DNA from: Fen-1258 sp964441505
GTDB taxonomy: Bacteria; Bacteroidota; Ignavibacteria; Ignavibacteriales; Melioribacteraceae
DNA: 64,000 bases
NCBI GenBank assembly: GCA_964441505.1
Contig: CAYTUV010000001.1
Location: 1 to 64,000 of the forward strand
Direction of reading: 5' to 3'
Shown here piece after piece: positions 32,124-40,564 of the stretch. Below the pieces are notes generated by a model. That model searched no databases. It was not told the origin of the DNA and saw only the letters and a list, made by a program, of their open reading frames with translations. The position numbers and the translations under genes were made by a program. How positions within the stretch are numbered: the first letter of the stretch is position 1; the number at the start of each line of letters is the position of its first letter.

Positions 32124-32555
32124 TTACTTTTTTCCGCCTCTGTAACCGCGTCCATTCGTTCCCTGAGTTCCGGTTTGTGTACCGTCACCAGGTCCATTTC
32201 CGCTTCCATTTTTGGGACCAACGCCTTTGTTTCCGGTACCATTAGCGGGACCAAATCCGCCTTTAGAACCTTTTCCGCCTCGTTTACCTTTGCCTGCGTT
32301 ATCATTAATTCCATCACCATTCAAATCAACAAATTTATTTCTCTGAAGTTTAGCGCCGGTATAATCAGGATCGATACCGTTTGGAATTCCATCGCCGTCA
32401 TGATCTGGCGCGTTGTCGTTATATCCATCACCGTTTTTGTCAACAAATCCTTTACCATGCTGCGTTGGCGGATTAGGATCTTTTGTTTGTGCAGATATGT
32501 TTGAGTATGCAATAAGAATTGCAAAAAAAGCAATAAGAGTAACCAGCTTTTTCAT
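32124..32555 (-). CDS. Exported Asp/Gly-rich calcium-loop protein, first gene of the two-component operon
   Basis: A 143-residue protein with a signal peptide (MKKLVTLIAFFAILIAYSN, cleavage after ISA). The mature part has thrombospondin-3/EF-hand-like Asp loops: VDKNGDGYNDN, DHDGDGIPNGIDPDY and VDLNGDGINDN. A Gly/Lys/Asn-rich tail ends in GRGYRGGKK. I choose the ATG at 32555 because GGAGAT precedes it at good distance; the ATG at 32567 overlaps that site. It heads the minus-strand operon ending with the response regulator and is a longer relative of the 26095 product. Calcium binding is predicted from the loops only. Confidence 0.87.
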   Translation of the reverse strand: MKKLVTLIAFFAILIAYSNISAQTKDPNPPTQHGKGFVDKNGDGYNDNAPDHDGDGIPNGIDPDYTGAKLQRNKFVDLNGDGINDNAGKGKRGGKGSKGGFGPANGTGNKGVGPKNGSGNGPGDGTQTGTQGTNGRGYRGGKK

Positions 32556-32604
32556 TTTAATCTCCATGGTTATTGTTAGTAATTTACTTTTCTGAGTTCT
32601 ATTG

Positions 32605-32620
32605 TTGAAAAAGCATGCCA
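32605..32620 (-). promoter_or_regulatory. TGGCATG promoter-like element of the operon
   Basis: On the minus strand TGGCATG, CTTT, TTCAA lie 65 bases before the operon's first ATG. The spacing matches a sigma-54 -24/-12 promoter, but the -12 GC is replaced by CA. The element, its distance to the start and its distance to the TCGAC pair all match those at 26031. Confidence 0.45.
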
Positions 32621-32660
32621 GTTAGAAATTGTATGTATTTAGAGAAATTTTGAACATATT

Positions 32661-32719
32661 GTCGATACATTATTTATTAAATCAACCGCAGAGTCGAATC
32701 GGTTCGTCCATCCAGTCGA
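32661..32719 (-). promoter_or_regulatory. TCGAC sites, candidate enhancer of the operon
   Basis: Reading the minus strand, TCGAC occurs at 32719-32715 and 32697-32693, 22 bp apart, and the nearer one ends 73 bases before the TGGCATG element. A third TCGAC is at 32665-32661. The rest of the 317-base gap up to the plus-strand gene at 32885 holds no gene. Confidence 0.55.
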
Positions 32720-32884
32720 TTTGTGCTTATGTTTTATAGATTCTTTTTGAACATTTATTAGATCGATAAATTTCTTAATTTGATGCCAATTTGAAAATTT
32801 GATTTCATTCCGGTTAATAATCAAGAAAAAAATAACCGTCTATAAAAGAGGGCATGAAGAATGCCGCACTACAAAGGAGTAAAT

Positions 32885-33283
32885 ATGAATAAACTATTGT
32901 CAGTTATTGTATTAATTATTATTGTGACAAATTTTTCGTTTGCGCAAACCAGCGATGTCAAAAAGGAAAAGAAACAATTTTTATATGTGCTTCGACTGGA
33001 AAAGTCGATGTACGATTCAACTGCATGGACGCCCGACAAACAGAAAATAGTGCAGGATCATTTTGTTCGGTTACAAAAAATGCTTTCCGGCGGAAGCCTG
33101 ATTCTTGCCGGAAGAACACAGGTCTCATTCGACAAAACTATTGGCCTTGTGGTATTTGAAGCGGATTCGTTCGAAGAGGCAAAATTGATTGCGGAAAACG
33201 ATCCCGCTGTTAAAGGTAAAGTAATGACTGTAGAAGTATTCCCATATGAAGTTGCGTTAATAAGAGAAAAGGAGAAAAAATGA
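32885..33283 (+). CDS. Exported YciI-like protein
   Basis: A 132-residue protein with a signal peptide (MNKLLSVIVLIIIVTNFSFA, then Q) followed by a YciI-type domain: FLYVLRLEKSMYDS, a QDHFVRLQKMLSGGSLILAG segment with the conserved His, and EEAKLIAENDPAVKGKVMTV with the DP motif. Export is unusual for this family. I chose the ATG at 32885 because AAAGGAG precedes it and the protein then begins with the signal peptide. Its stop overlaps the start of the DinB-like gene (ATGA), so the two are translationally linked. Confidence 0.85.
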   Translation: MNKLLSVIVLIIIVTNFSFAQTSDVKKEKKQFLYVLRLEKSMYDSTAWTPDKQKIVQDHFVRLQKMLSGGSLILAGRTQVSFDKTIGLVVFEADSFEEAKLIAENDPAVKGKVMTVEVFPYEVALIREKEKK

Positions 33284-33759
33284 ACACAACTTTAAAACCG
33301 GTAGCTGTAATCTATAAGGTTAACTCAACGCTATTTGTCAACAGCTTTAAAGATGTTGATGAAAAAGCCGCACTCAAACGCCCTAACAAAAAAACAAATT
33401 CGATGATCTTTATAGCGCTTCATTTAATTGACGCAAGAAACTTTATACTCACTCAGCTCGGGATCAAAACCAAACATCCTTTTGCCAAATATATGGATTG
33501 GGCAGACAGCATTGATGAAATAAAAATTTACCCGAAACTATCCCGTGTTTTATCGGAATGGAAAAAACTCGATCCGGTTTTAATGAAAAAGTTAAATTCT
33601 CTTTCGCAAAAGCAGCTGGAAATTAAAATGAATATAGACTTCCCCGGCGGAAAAAGAGTTTTAAATATGATTACTTTCCTATCGGAACACGAGGCTTATC
33701 ATGTTGGACAGCTTGGAATGCTGAGAAAATTTTATGGTCTTCCCGCAACCCAATACTGA
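33280..33759 (+). CDS. DinB-like four-helix protein
   Basis: A 159-residue protein of the DinB/YfiT-like four-helix bundle type: MIFIALHLIDARNFILTQLG with a metal-ligand-like His, and SEHEAYHVGQLGMLRKFYGL with the paired His residues near the C-terminus. Relatives are metal-dependent thiol transferases or proteins of unknown activity. The start overlaps the stop of the exported YciI-like gene; an arylamine N-acetyltransferase follows after 9 bases. Small-molecule detoxification is a reasonable but unproved theme for the operon. Confidence 0.8.
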   Translation: MNTTLKPVAVIYKVNSTLFVNSFKDVDEKAALKRPNKKTNSMIFIALHLIDARNFILTQLGIKTKHPFAKYMDWADSIDEIKIYPKLSRVLSEWKKLDPVLMKKLNSLSQKQLEIKMNIDFPGGKRVLNMITFLSEHEAYHVGQLGMLRKFYGLPATQY

Positions 33760-33768
33760 TCTTAACTT

Positions 33769-34518
33769 ATGGATGTAAAGCAATATTTATATCGAATTGG
33801 TGTTACCGATATTAAATTTCCCTCGCTGTATTTTCTAACGGAACTGCAAAATCAGCATTTGCTCTCAATTCCGTTTGAGGATTTGGATATACCGAACCGC
33901 ACTAAAATTGTTTTGGATCTGGAGCGAATCTATCAAAAAATAATTCCATCGAAGCACGGCGGATTCTGTTACGAATTAAATGGATTGTTTCATTGGCTCT
34001 TGACAGAGCTTGGTTTTAAAGTTGATATCCTCTCAGCACGTGTCTTTAATCATGAAAGGAAAGATTTGGGTCCGGAGTTTGATCACATGACGCTCCTCGC
34101 TCATCTGGAAAAAGATTATTTGGTTGATGTTGGTTTTGGCGATTCATTCCGGATGCCGCTGGAATTTCCTAACGGAGAGTTGAGAGACGTAAGCGGGCAT
34201 TACAAAATTTCTGTTATCAATGAAAATGAATACAATCTCAGAAGAAAAGAAAGTTATGACTGGAAACTCCAATACAAATTTTCGATAACTCCGCGCACGC
34301 TAGCAGATTTTGAGGAAATGTGTGAATATCAGCAGACATTCCCCGAATCAATTTTCCGGAATAGAATGGTTTGTACAATCGCTACTCAAACGGGAAGAAT
34401 AACACTCAGCAATTCATCTTTAACTGTAACAGATAACGGTATAAAAACAAAAACAGATTTGAAAAACGAAGAAGAATTTTTGCAACTGCTCGGGAGACAT
34501 TTTCAAATAGAATTGTAA
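33769..34518 (+). CDS. nat: Arylamine N-acetyltransferase
   Basis: A 249-residue NAT-family enzyme, transferring acetyl from acetyl-CoA to aromatic amines, hydrazines or hydroxylamines. The Cys-His-Asp triad is visible: Cys in KHGGFCYELNGLF, His in FDHMTLLAHL, and Asp in YLVDVGFGDSF. The N-terminal YLYRIGV and LLSIPFEDLDI motif is typical. The length is slightly short but all three domains seem present. It is third in an operon with YciI-like and DinB-like genes. Confidence 0.92.
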   Translation: MDVKQYLYRIGVTDIKFPSLYFLTELQNQHLLSIPFEDLDIPNRTKIVLDLERIYQKIIPSKHGGFCYELNGLFHWLLTELGFKVDILSARVFNHERKDLGPEFDHMTLLAHLEKDYLVDVGFGDSFRMPLEFPNGELRDVSGHYKISVINENEYNLRRKESYDWKLQYKFSITPRTLADFEEMCEYQQTFPESIFRNRMVCTIATQTGRITLSNSSLTVTDNGIKTKTDLKNEEEFLQLLGRHFQIEL

Positions 34519-34643
34519 GAGACTATCTGTCAAAACGGCTGCCGCAGAATCAATGTTATCAAAAATTCATATTAAGCGGAAAGAGTATTAGTCTTTCTAT
34601 TATTATCTTAGAATAAGGAAAATTTTCATCATGGAGATCGGGA

Positions 34644-35783
34644 ATGATCATGAAACGTCCTCTAATACTTCTAATTCTATTTTCAGCTATTTCAATTTCA
34701 GCTCAGGAAAAAGTTAAAGTGACTCTCGAAATAATTTCGCCCACACTCGATGATTCCGCAAAAATTTATGTAGCAGGAAATATTGAAGAACTCGGAAACT
34801 GGAATCCTTCCAAAGTGATGCTCGATAATAGAAACAATCGAAGCTGGAGAAAAACAATAGAAGTCATAAAAGGAACCCGGCTCGAATACAAATTTACAAA
34901 AGGAAGCTGGGCAACCGAGGCACTCGGAAGTGATTCTTTCGTTCCTCAAAACTCTGTTCTTATTGCAAACAATGATACAACAGTACTAAAAACAATCTTA
35001 AACTGGCGCGATAAATTTAATTTCAAAGTTGCGGGACAGATCACCGGCAAAGTTGAATCCTACAAAAATTTTACTATAGAAGGATTAAAGCCGCGTGATA
35101 TTATCATCTGGCTGCCGCCAAATTATGAAAGAGAATCCGATAAACGGTATCCGGTTCTTTACATGCATGATGCACAGAACATTTTTGATCCGCGCACATC
35201 GAACACTTTTATTGATTGGCAAGCGGATGAAACAGCCGATAGTTTAATCCGCAACAACGAGATAGAACCGATCATTATCGTAGGATTGAACAATACCGAT
35301 GACCGTAGCGTAGAATACTCCGATACTCCTCTTGGTCATCTCTATATGAATTTAATTATTGAGAAAGTAAAACCGTTCGTAGATTCAAAATACCGTACAC
35401 TACCCGAAAGAAATAATACTGCTGTCGGCGGATCATCTATGGGCGGATTGATCTCTATGATGTGTGCATGGGAACATCCCGAAGTATTTTCAAAAGCTGC
35501 ATGTTTCTCACCGGCATTCAAAATAAGCGGTATTGATTATGTAGAAAAAATATTGAAGTACGATGGCCCAAAGAAAAACATTATGCTTTACATAGATAAT
35601 GGGGGTGTTGGTTTGGAGGCACAACTTCAAACCGGTGTTGATGAAATGATCTCTGCACTGAAAGAAAAAAAATATGAAGAGGAAATAGATTTTTTTGTTT
35701 TTATTGATAAGACCGCCTCTCACAACGAAGCCGCCTGGGCTAAACGTGTTTGGCGTCCGCTGGAAATCTTTTTTGGAAAATAA
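34644..35783 (+). CDS. Exported CBM20-esterase fusion
   Basis: A 379-residue secreted protein with a signal peptide (cleavage near SAQ, about residue 21). Residues 24-115 look like a CBM20-type starch-binding module (IYVAGNIEELGNWNPSKVML, then WRKTIEVIKGTRLEYKFTKG). From 125 on there is a putative-esterase domain with VLYMHDAQNIFD, nucleophile elbow GGSSMGGL and SHNEAAWAKR with the catalytic His. The start at 34644 has GGAG seven bases upstream. The pairing suggests deacylation of a glucan-bound ester. The domain assignment is good, but the substrate is not known. Confidence 0.87.
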   Translation: MIMKRPLILLILFSAISISAQEKVKVTLEIISPTLDDSAKIYVAGNIEELGNWNPSKVMLDNRNNRSWRKTIEVIKGTRLEYKFTKGSWATEALGSDSFVPQNSVLIANNDTTVLKTILNWRDKFNFKVAGQITGKVESYKNFTIEGLKPRDIIIWLPPNYERESDKRYPVLYMHDAQNIFDPRTSNTFIDWQADETADSLIRNNEIEPIIIVGLNNTDDRSVEYSDTPLGHLYMNLIIEKVKPFVDSKYRTLPERNNTAVGGSSMGGLISMMCAWEHPEVFSKAACFSPAFKISGIDYVEKILKYDGPKKNIMLYIDNGGVGLEAQLQTGVDEMISALKEKKYEEEIDFFVFIDKTASHNEAAWAKRVWRPLEIFFGK

Positions 35784-36184
35784 TCTGTTGAAAAATTCCG
35801 ATTATAAAATTATGGAGCAGAATTTTTAACACCGATTGCTCAGCGCCGGAAACCTGAGATTCATAATTATTTTGGTTAATCATTTACCTTGCACACGAAA
35901 GTTTTTCAATTGTCATTTCTTTGCGATCTTCGCGTTAACTTGACAGTCTCTGCGTGAAACTTATTCCTTTTTTACACGCAAAGCACGCTAAGGAGAAACA
36001 CCAAGTCTATAAAATGCGTAAGGTGACTTAATCATTAAACATTGTGTTATTGATACGACTAATTTGAGTTACGGTTTGAAATAACGGTGGATTCTTTCAA
36101 AAAATAATTTTGTATTGATTAACGGATTCTTCTAAATTCGCATCGGTATTAATCATTTCTTTCAGACAATCGTAAATATTCTTC
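35784..36184. other. Gap with GCAAAG-type repeats upstream of nadB
   Basis: A 401-base gap with no gene. CTTTGCGATCTTCGCGTTAA (from 35919) and CTCTGCGTGAAAC face ACGCAAAGCACGCTAAGG and AAACACCAAG (about 35974-36005) in the opposite sense. This is the same word family as at 3114-3363, 5685-5720 and 54673-54771. No riboswitch or clear operator for nadB is seen. Confidence 0.5.
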
Positions 36185-37756
36185 ATGGAAACTGATCAAT
36201 TCGATTTCGTGATAGTTGGCGCAGGACTAGCCGGATTATATGCGGCGCTGCATGCCTCGCAATTCGGAAAAGTTGCGGTCTTAACAAAAACTACTATGAC
36301 TTTGAGCAGTTCATATTGGGCTCAAGGAGGAATTGCCGCCGCCGTTGATCCGAACGACTCGCCGCAGCTTCATTTTGAAGATACGATTAAAGCCGGAAGA
36401 AATTTATGTAACGAAGCGGCAGTTGAAATATTGGTCAAAGAAGGAAAATCGAGAGTTGAAGAACTTATCTCGATGGGAATGCCTTTCGACAAAGATAATG
36501 GTAAAATCGCTTTGGGGCTCGAAGGAGGACACTCGATGCGCCGAGTTCTTCATTCCGGCGGTGATGCAACCGGCGAAGATCTTGTAAGATTCGTTCATAG
36601 CTTAGTTAAGAAAAACAAAAATATTCGGATACTTGAAAACCATTACGTTTACCGGATGATCATCCGCGACGAAGAATGTTTCGGTGTTCACGCCTACGAT
36701 ATAAAAAATCAAGAGTCGCGCATGATTTGCGGGAACTCAACTATAATTGCTTCCGGTGGCGGTTCTGCTGTGTATTCGCGTTCCACCAATCCGCACACAT
36801 CAATAGGCGAGGGAATACCTTTGGCTTTTGATGCAGGGGCTCAAATTGAAAGCATGGAATTCTTACAGTTCCATCCCACATCGTTTTATTCCATTACCGG
36901 AGAAACATTTTTGATCAGCGAAGCCATTAGAGGCGAAGGCGCATATTTAATTGATCAAAGCGGAAAAAGATTTCTTGAAGAACAGAACACAACAGAACTC
37001 TCGCCGCGCGATGTTGTGTCTGAAGCGATTATCAAAGAAATGGAAAAGTCCGGTACACAAAATGTCTTCCTGGATCTAAGACATTTAAATTCAGAAAAAA
37101 TAAAAAATCGTTTCTCTAATATTTACGGCGAAGCTTTGAAATTTGGAATCAACATTACGAAAGATCCTGTGCCCGTAGCTCCGGCAGCGCATTTTATGAT
37201 TGGCGGCATCAAAACCGGGCTGAGCGGCGAAACCAATATCAATCGTTTATACGCGATAGGCGAAACGGCATCGACTGGAGTTCATGGGGCAAACCGTCTT
37301 GCAAGTAATTCTCTTTTAGAGTGCTTAGTGTTCGGAAAAAGAGCGGTTGAGCATGCTCTTAATTTTAATCGGCATAATTCCCTTCATAATTATCCGGAAG
37401 AGAAAATAAATTTCTTTATCAATGAAGAAAATAAAAATGTTTTTTCCGTTGTGAGCAAAGAAGTCGCTGATCTTCTATGGCAGAATGCCGGAATAATCCG
37501 TAACGGCAAAGTCCTCCAATCGGCACTTGGCAAACTCGATTCATATATTTCCGTTACTGATTTTTCTACTGAAGAATATTTCGGTTTTAGAAAAATGTGC
37601 TTGATCGTTCTTGCGCAATTAATTGTCAAGTCGGCTTTAATCAGAGAAGAAAGCCGTGGATGTCATTTGCGTAATGACTTCTCAACTGAAGAGAATAAAT
37701 TTCGAAAATCAATTGTTATGCAAAAAGGGAACGATCCAAAATTTGTTGATATTTAA
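36185..37756 (+). CDS. nadB: L-aspartate oxidase
   Basis: A 523-residue flavoprotein oxidising L-aspartate to iminoaspartate, the first step of NAD synthesis. The N-terminal FAD motif is VIVGAGLAGLYAA. SSYWAQGGIAAAV, EGGHSMRRVLHSGGDATG, QFHPTSFY, EAIRGEGAYLID and GANRLASNSLLECLVFG are all diagnostic, and REESRGCHLRNDF is near the end. The length is normal. The start has only a weak ribosome site. It is the first of three consecutive nad genes; spacings to nadC (14 bases) and nadC-nadA (22 bases) indicate one operon. Confidence 0.97.
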   Translation: METDQFDFVIVGAGLAGLYAALHASQFGKVAVLTKTTMTLSSSYWAQGGIAAAVDPNDSPQLHFEDTIKAGRNLCNEAAVEILVKEGKSRVEELISMGMPFDKDNGKIALGLEGGHSMRRVLHSGGDATGEDLVRFVHSLVKKNKNIRILENHYVYRMIIRDEECFGVHAYDIKNQESRMICGNSTIIASGGGSAVYSRSTNPHTSIGEGIPLAFDAGAQIESMEFLQFHPTSFYSITGETFLISEAIRGEGAYLIDQSGKRFLEEQNTTELSPRDVVSEAIIKEMEKSGTQNVFLDLRHLNSEKIKNRFSNIYGEALKFGINITKDPVPVAPAAHFMIGGIKTGLSGETNINRLYAIGETASTGVHGANRLASNSLLECLVFGKRAVEHALNFNRHNSLHNYPEEKINFFINEENKNVFSVVSKEVADLLWQNAGIIRNGKVLQSALGKLDSYISVTDFSTEEYFGFRKMCLIVLAQLIVKSALIREESRGCHLRNDFSTEENKFRKSIVMQKGNDPKFVDI

Positions 37757-37770
37757 TTTTGGTTGAATAA

Positions 37771-38610
37771 ATGAAACTCGATAAAAAAGAATTAGACAGA
37801 ATTATTTCCGAAGCGCTGCAAGAAGACATTGGAAGTGGAGATGTAACAACTAATCTGATTGTCCCGCATACAACTGTTTCAGAAGCTTTCATGATTGCTA
37901 AAGCAGATGGTATAATTGCCGGACTGCCGATTGCAAAAGCGGTTTTTAAAAAACTCGATAAGAAAACTATTTGGGAAAGTTTGGTCAAAGAGGGAGAACA
38001 TATTTCCGCCGGGACAGAAATAGTCCGGCTGAAAGGATCTTACCGGGCGCTGCTCACAGGAGAAAGAACTGCATTAAATTTTCTGCAGAGAATTTCCGGC
38101 ATTGCAACGGCAGCGTCAAAATATGTTGAAAAGCTTGAAGGACTGAATACGGTAATACTTGATACGCGGAAAACAGTACCGGGTCTGCGTATACTCGATA
38201 AATACGGAGTGAAAATGGGCGGAGGAACAAACCATAGGATCGGGCTTTATGATATGGTGCTGATCAAAGATAATCATATCAAAGCAGCCGGTGGAATTAT
38301 TGAGGCAGTGATGCAGATAAAGAATAATCTGACAAGAAAAATAAAAATTGAAATTGAAGTAACCAATCTTGATGAAGTGAAGCTTGCTCTAAATGCCGGC
38401 GCTGATATAATCATGCTTGATAATATGCCGCTAAAGCAGATGAAGGAAGCTGTAAATTTTATTGACGGAAAAGTAAAAGTAGAAGCTTCCGGCGGTGTAA
38501 ATTTGAAATCCGTGCGCGCTATTGCGGAAACCGGAGTAGATTTTATTTCTGTAGGCGCACTAACTCACTCTGTTAAAGCGCTCGATATAAGTATGAATTT
38601 TAAAAATTAA
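37771..38610 (+). CDS. nadC: Quinolinate phosphoribosyltransferase
   Basis: A 279-residue enzyme making nicotinate mononucleotide from quinolinate and PRPP. Motifs are ALQEDIGSGDVTTNLI, ERTALNFLQRISGIAT, DTRKTVPGLRILDKYGVKMG with the phosphoribosyl/quinolinate Lys and Arg, HRIGLYDMVLIKDNHI, IEIEVTN, and EASGGV near the end. Complete and of usual length. It is the middle gene of nadB-nadC-nadA. Confidence 0.98.
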   Translation: MKLDKKELDRIISEALQEDIGSGDVTTNLIVPHTTVSEAFMIAKADGIIAGLPIAKAVFKKLDKKTIWESLVKEGEHISAGTEIVRLKGSYRALLTGERTALNFLQRISGIATAASKYVEKLEGLNTVILDTRKTVPGLRILDKYGVKMGGGTNHRIGLYDMVLIKDNHIKAAGGIIEAVMQIKNNLTRKIKIEIEVTNLDEVKLALNAGADIIMLDNMPLKQMKEAVNFIDGKVKVEASGGVNLKSVRAIAETGVDFISVGALTHSVKALDISMNFKN

Positions 38611-38632
38611 TTTGTTAGGATGGGATTGAAGA

Positions 38633-39568
38633 ATGGACGATTTGATAGATGAAATATCAAAACTAAAGAAGGAAAAGAACGCGGTAATTCTTGCTCACAA
38701 TTATCAAATTGGCGAGATACAGGACATTGCGGATTTCGTCGGCGATTCTCTAGGACTTTCTCAACATGCAGCAAAAACAAATGCCGACGTAATTATTTTT
38801 TGCGGTGTTCATTTTATGGCAGAGACGGCTTCAATAATTTCACCGGACAAAAAAGTTTTGATCCCGGATCTGGAAGCCGGTTGTTCGCTTGCCTCTACAA
38901 TTAATGCTGATCAGTTGAAGGAGTGGAAATTAAAAAATCCCGGCGCCGTAGTTGTTTCGTATGTAAATACAACCGCGGAGGTAAAGGCAGAAAGCGATTA
39001 CTGCTGTACATCTTCCAACGCCGTAAAAGTTATTCAGGCAATTCCGAAAGAAAAAAAGATACTCTTTCTTCCAGATCGGTTTCTTGGTCAATATGTAAGC
39101 GCCATGACCGGGCGTGAAATGGAAATTTGGAACGGTGCCTGTCACGTTCACGAAAAAATTGGAGATATAAATTTTGATGAAGCCCATGCTCAGCATCCCG
39201 ATGCAGAATTTCTGATTCATCCCGAATGTGGTTGTTCATCGGCATGCATGTTAAAATCGCAAGTCTATTTCGATTGCAAGAATACACACATTTTTTCTAC
39301 AGAAGGAATGATTGATTATGTTAAGAAGTCGGATGCTAATGAATTTGTTGTTGCGACTGAAATTGGAATTCTTCATCGACTAAAAAAAAATAAGCCGGGT
39401 GCGGTATTTTACCCTCTTAGCGAAAAATCGATTTGCGAATACATGAAGATGATCACCGTAGAAAAACTTTATGAATCGTTGCGGGATAATAAATATGAAA
39501 TTAAGGTGCCTGTTGAAATAGCGCATAAAGCTTCTATTCCGATTCAAAGAATGCTGGAAATTGTTTGA
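38633..39568 (+). CDS. nadA: Quinolinate synthase
   Basis: A 311-residue quinolinate synthase condensing iminoaspartate with dihydroxyacetone phosphate, with one oxygen-sensitive [4Fe-4S] cluster. ILAHNYQIGEIQDIADFVGD at the start, FCGVHFMAETASI (first Cys), SDYCCTSSNAV (second), and HPECGCSSACM (third) supply the three cluster ligands and the duplicated domains. FLPDRFLGQYV and ATEIGILHRL also match. It completes the aspartate-to-NaMN pathway with nadB and nadC. Confidence 0.98.
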   Translation: MDDLIDEISKLKKEKNAVILAHNYQIGEIQDIADFVGDSLGLSQHAAKTNADVIIFCGVHFMAETASIISPDKKVLIPDLEAGCSLASTINADQLKEWKLKNPGAVVVSYVNTTAEVKAESDYCCTSSNAVKVIQAIPKEKKILFLPDRFLGQYVSAMTGREMEIWNGACHVHEKIGDINFDEAHAQHPDAEFLIHPECGCSSACMLKSQVYFDCKNTHIFSTEGMIDYVKKSDANEFVVATEIGILHRLKKNKPGAVFYPLSEKSICEYMKMITVEKLYESLRDNKYEIKVPVEIAHKASIPIQRMLEIV

Positions 39569-39602
39569 AAAATATTTTGCACGAAGAAATGTGTTTTTAA
39601 AA

Positions 39603-39660
39603 TCTTGCTCTTATTCTTACTCTAGAACTAGAATGAGCATGATTATGATCAAGGGCAAGA
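39603..39660. repeat. CTTGCTCTT/AAGGGCAAG inverted-end repeat
   Basis: TCTTGCTCTT (39603) and AAGGGCAAGA (39651-39660) are inverted with one mismatch. The middle contains CTAGAACTAGAATGAG and ATGATTATGATC. It lies after nadA and could serve as a dispersed repeat or weak terminator. Confidence 0.4.
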
Positions 39661-39678
39661 AAAAAATAGGAGAATAAT

Positions 39679-40467
39679 ATGACTTTACCATTCTATCAGG
39701 TTGATGCTTTTACATCAAAATTATTCGGTGGAAATCCCGCAGCAGTTATGCCGCTTGAAAAATGGCTGGATGATGAGACTCTACAAAACATTGCCGCGGA
39801 GAATAATTTATCTGAAACAGCTTTCTTTGTTAAAGAAGGAGAGCACTATCATATTCGATGGATGACGCCGGTAAATGAAGTTCCTTTGTGCGGACACGCA
39901 ACTCTTGCATCAGCATATGTGATTTTCAATTTCATCGAAAAAAATCTGAATAAAATTAATTTTTTTTCTAAGAGTGGTGAACTGATTGTTACAAGAGAGG
40001 GAGATTTACTTACTCTCGATTTCCCGAAACATAAACCAACACCTTTAGTGATGAACGAGACAATTCAAAAATGTTTCGAGAGAAAACCGATTGAAGTCCT
40101 GCAAAATGGATTTTATTTATTAATAATTTTTGAATCTGAGGAATACATTCGTAATCTGAAGCCGGACTTCGAGTTAATAAAACAATTACATCCCCATGCT
40201 GTTATTGTATCTGCTAAGGGTGATCAAGCCGATTTTGTCTCCCGCATGTTTGCCCCAAATGAAGGTATTAACGAAGACCCTGTTACCGGATCGGCGCATA
40301 CGGTTCTGGTGCCCTACTGGTCGGAAAAACTTAGTAAGAAAAATTTTCGTGCACTTCAAGTTTCAAAAAGAGGCGGGGAGCTTATCTGCCATGATGACGG
40401 AGACCGGGTGCGAATCTCGGGTAGAGCTGTGCTCTATGCCACCGGAAACGTATTTTTGGGTTTATAA
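39679..40467 (+). CDS. PhzF-family isomerase
   Basis: A 262-residue PhzF/YddE-like protein: QVDAFTSKLFGGNPAAV, AENNLSETAFFV with the catalytic-type Glu, RWMTPVNEVPLCGHATLASA, and the C-terminal NEDPVTGSAHTVLVPYW. These are the duplicated hotdog-like halves of the fold of diaminopimelate-epimerase relatives. Many such proteins are isomerases of unknown substrate. AGGAG precedes the ATG. It stands alone after the nad operon. Confidence 0.93.
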   Translation: MTLPFYQVDAFTSKLFGGNPAAVMPLEKWLDDETLQNIAAENNLSETAFFVKEGEHYHIRWMTPVNEVPLCGHATLASAYVIFNFIEKNLNKINFFSKSGELIVTREGDLLTLDFPKHKPTPLVMNETIQKCFERKPIEVLQNGFYLLIIFESEEYIRNLKPDFELIKQLHPHAVIVSAKGDQADFVSRMFAPNEGINEDPVTGSAHTVLVPYWSEKLSKKNFRALQVSKRGGELICHDDGDRVRISGRAVLYATGNVFLGL

Positions 40468-40564
40468 TTAAGATAATTTCTTGCATATTAGCCTCAAGTC
40501 TTTTGGCTTTTAGTTATCTTTATTGATAATAAAACTAGGATTTTTCTGCTGGACTAAACTCGAT

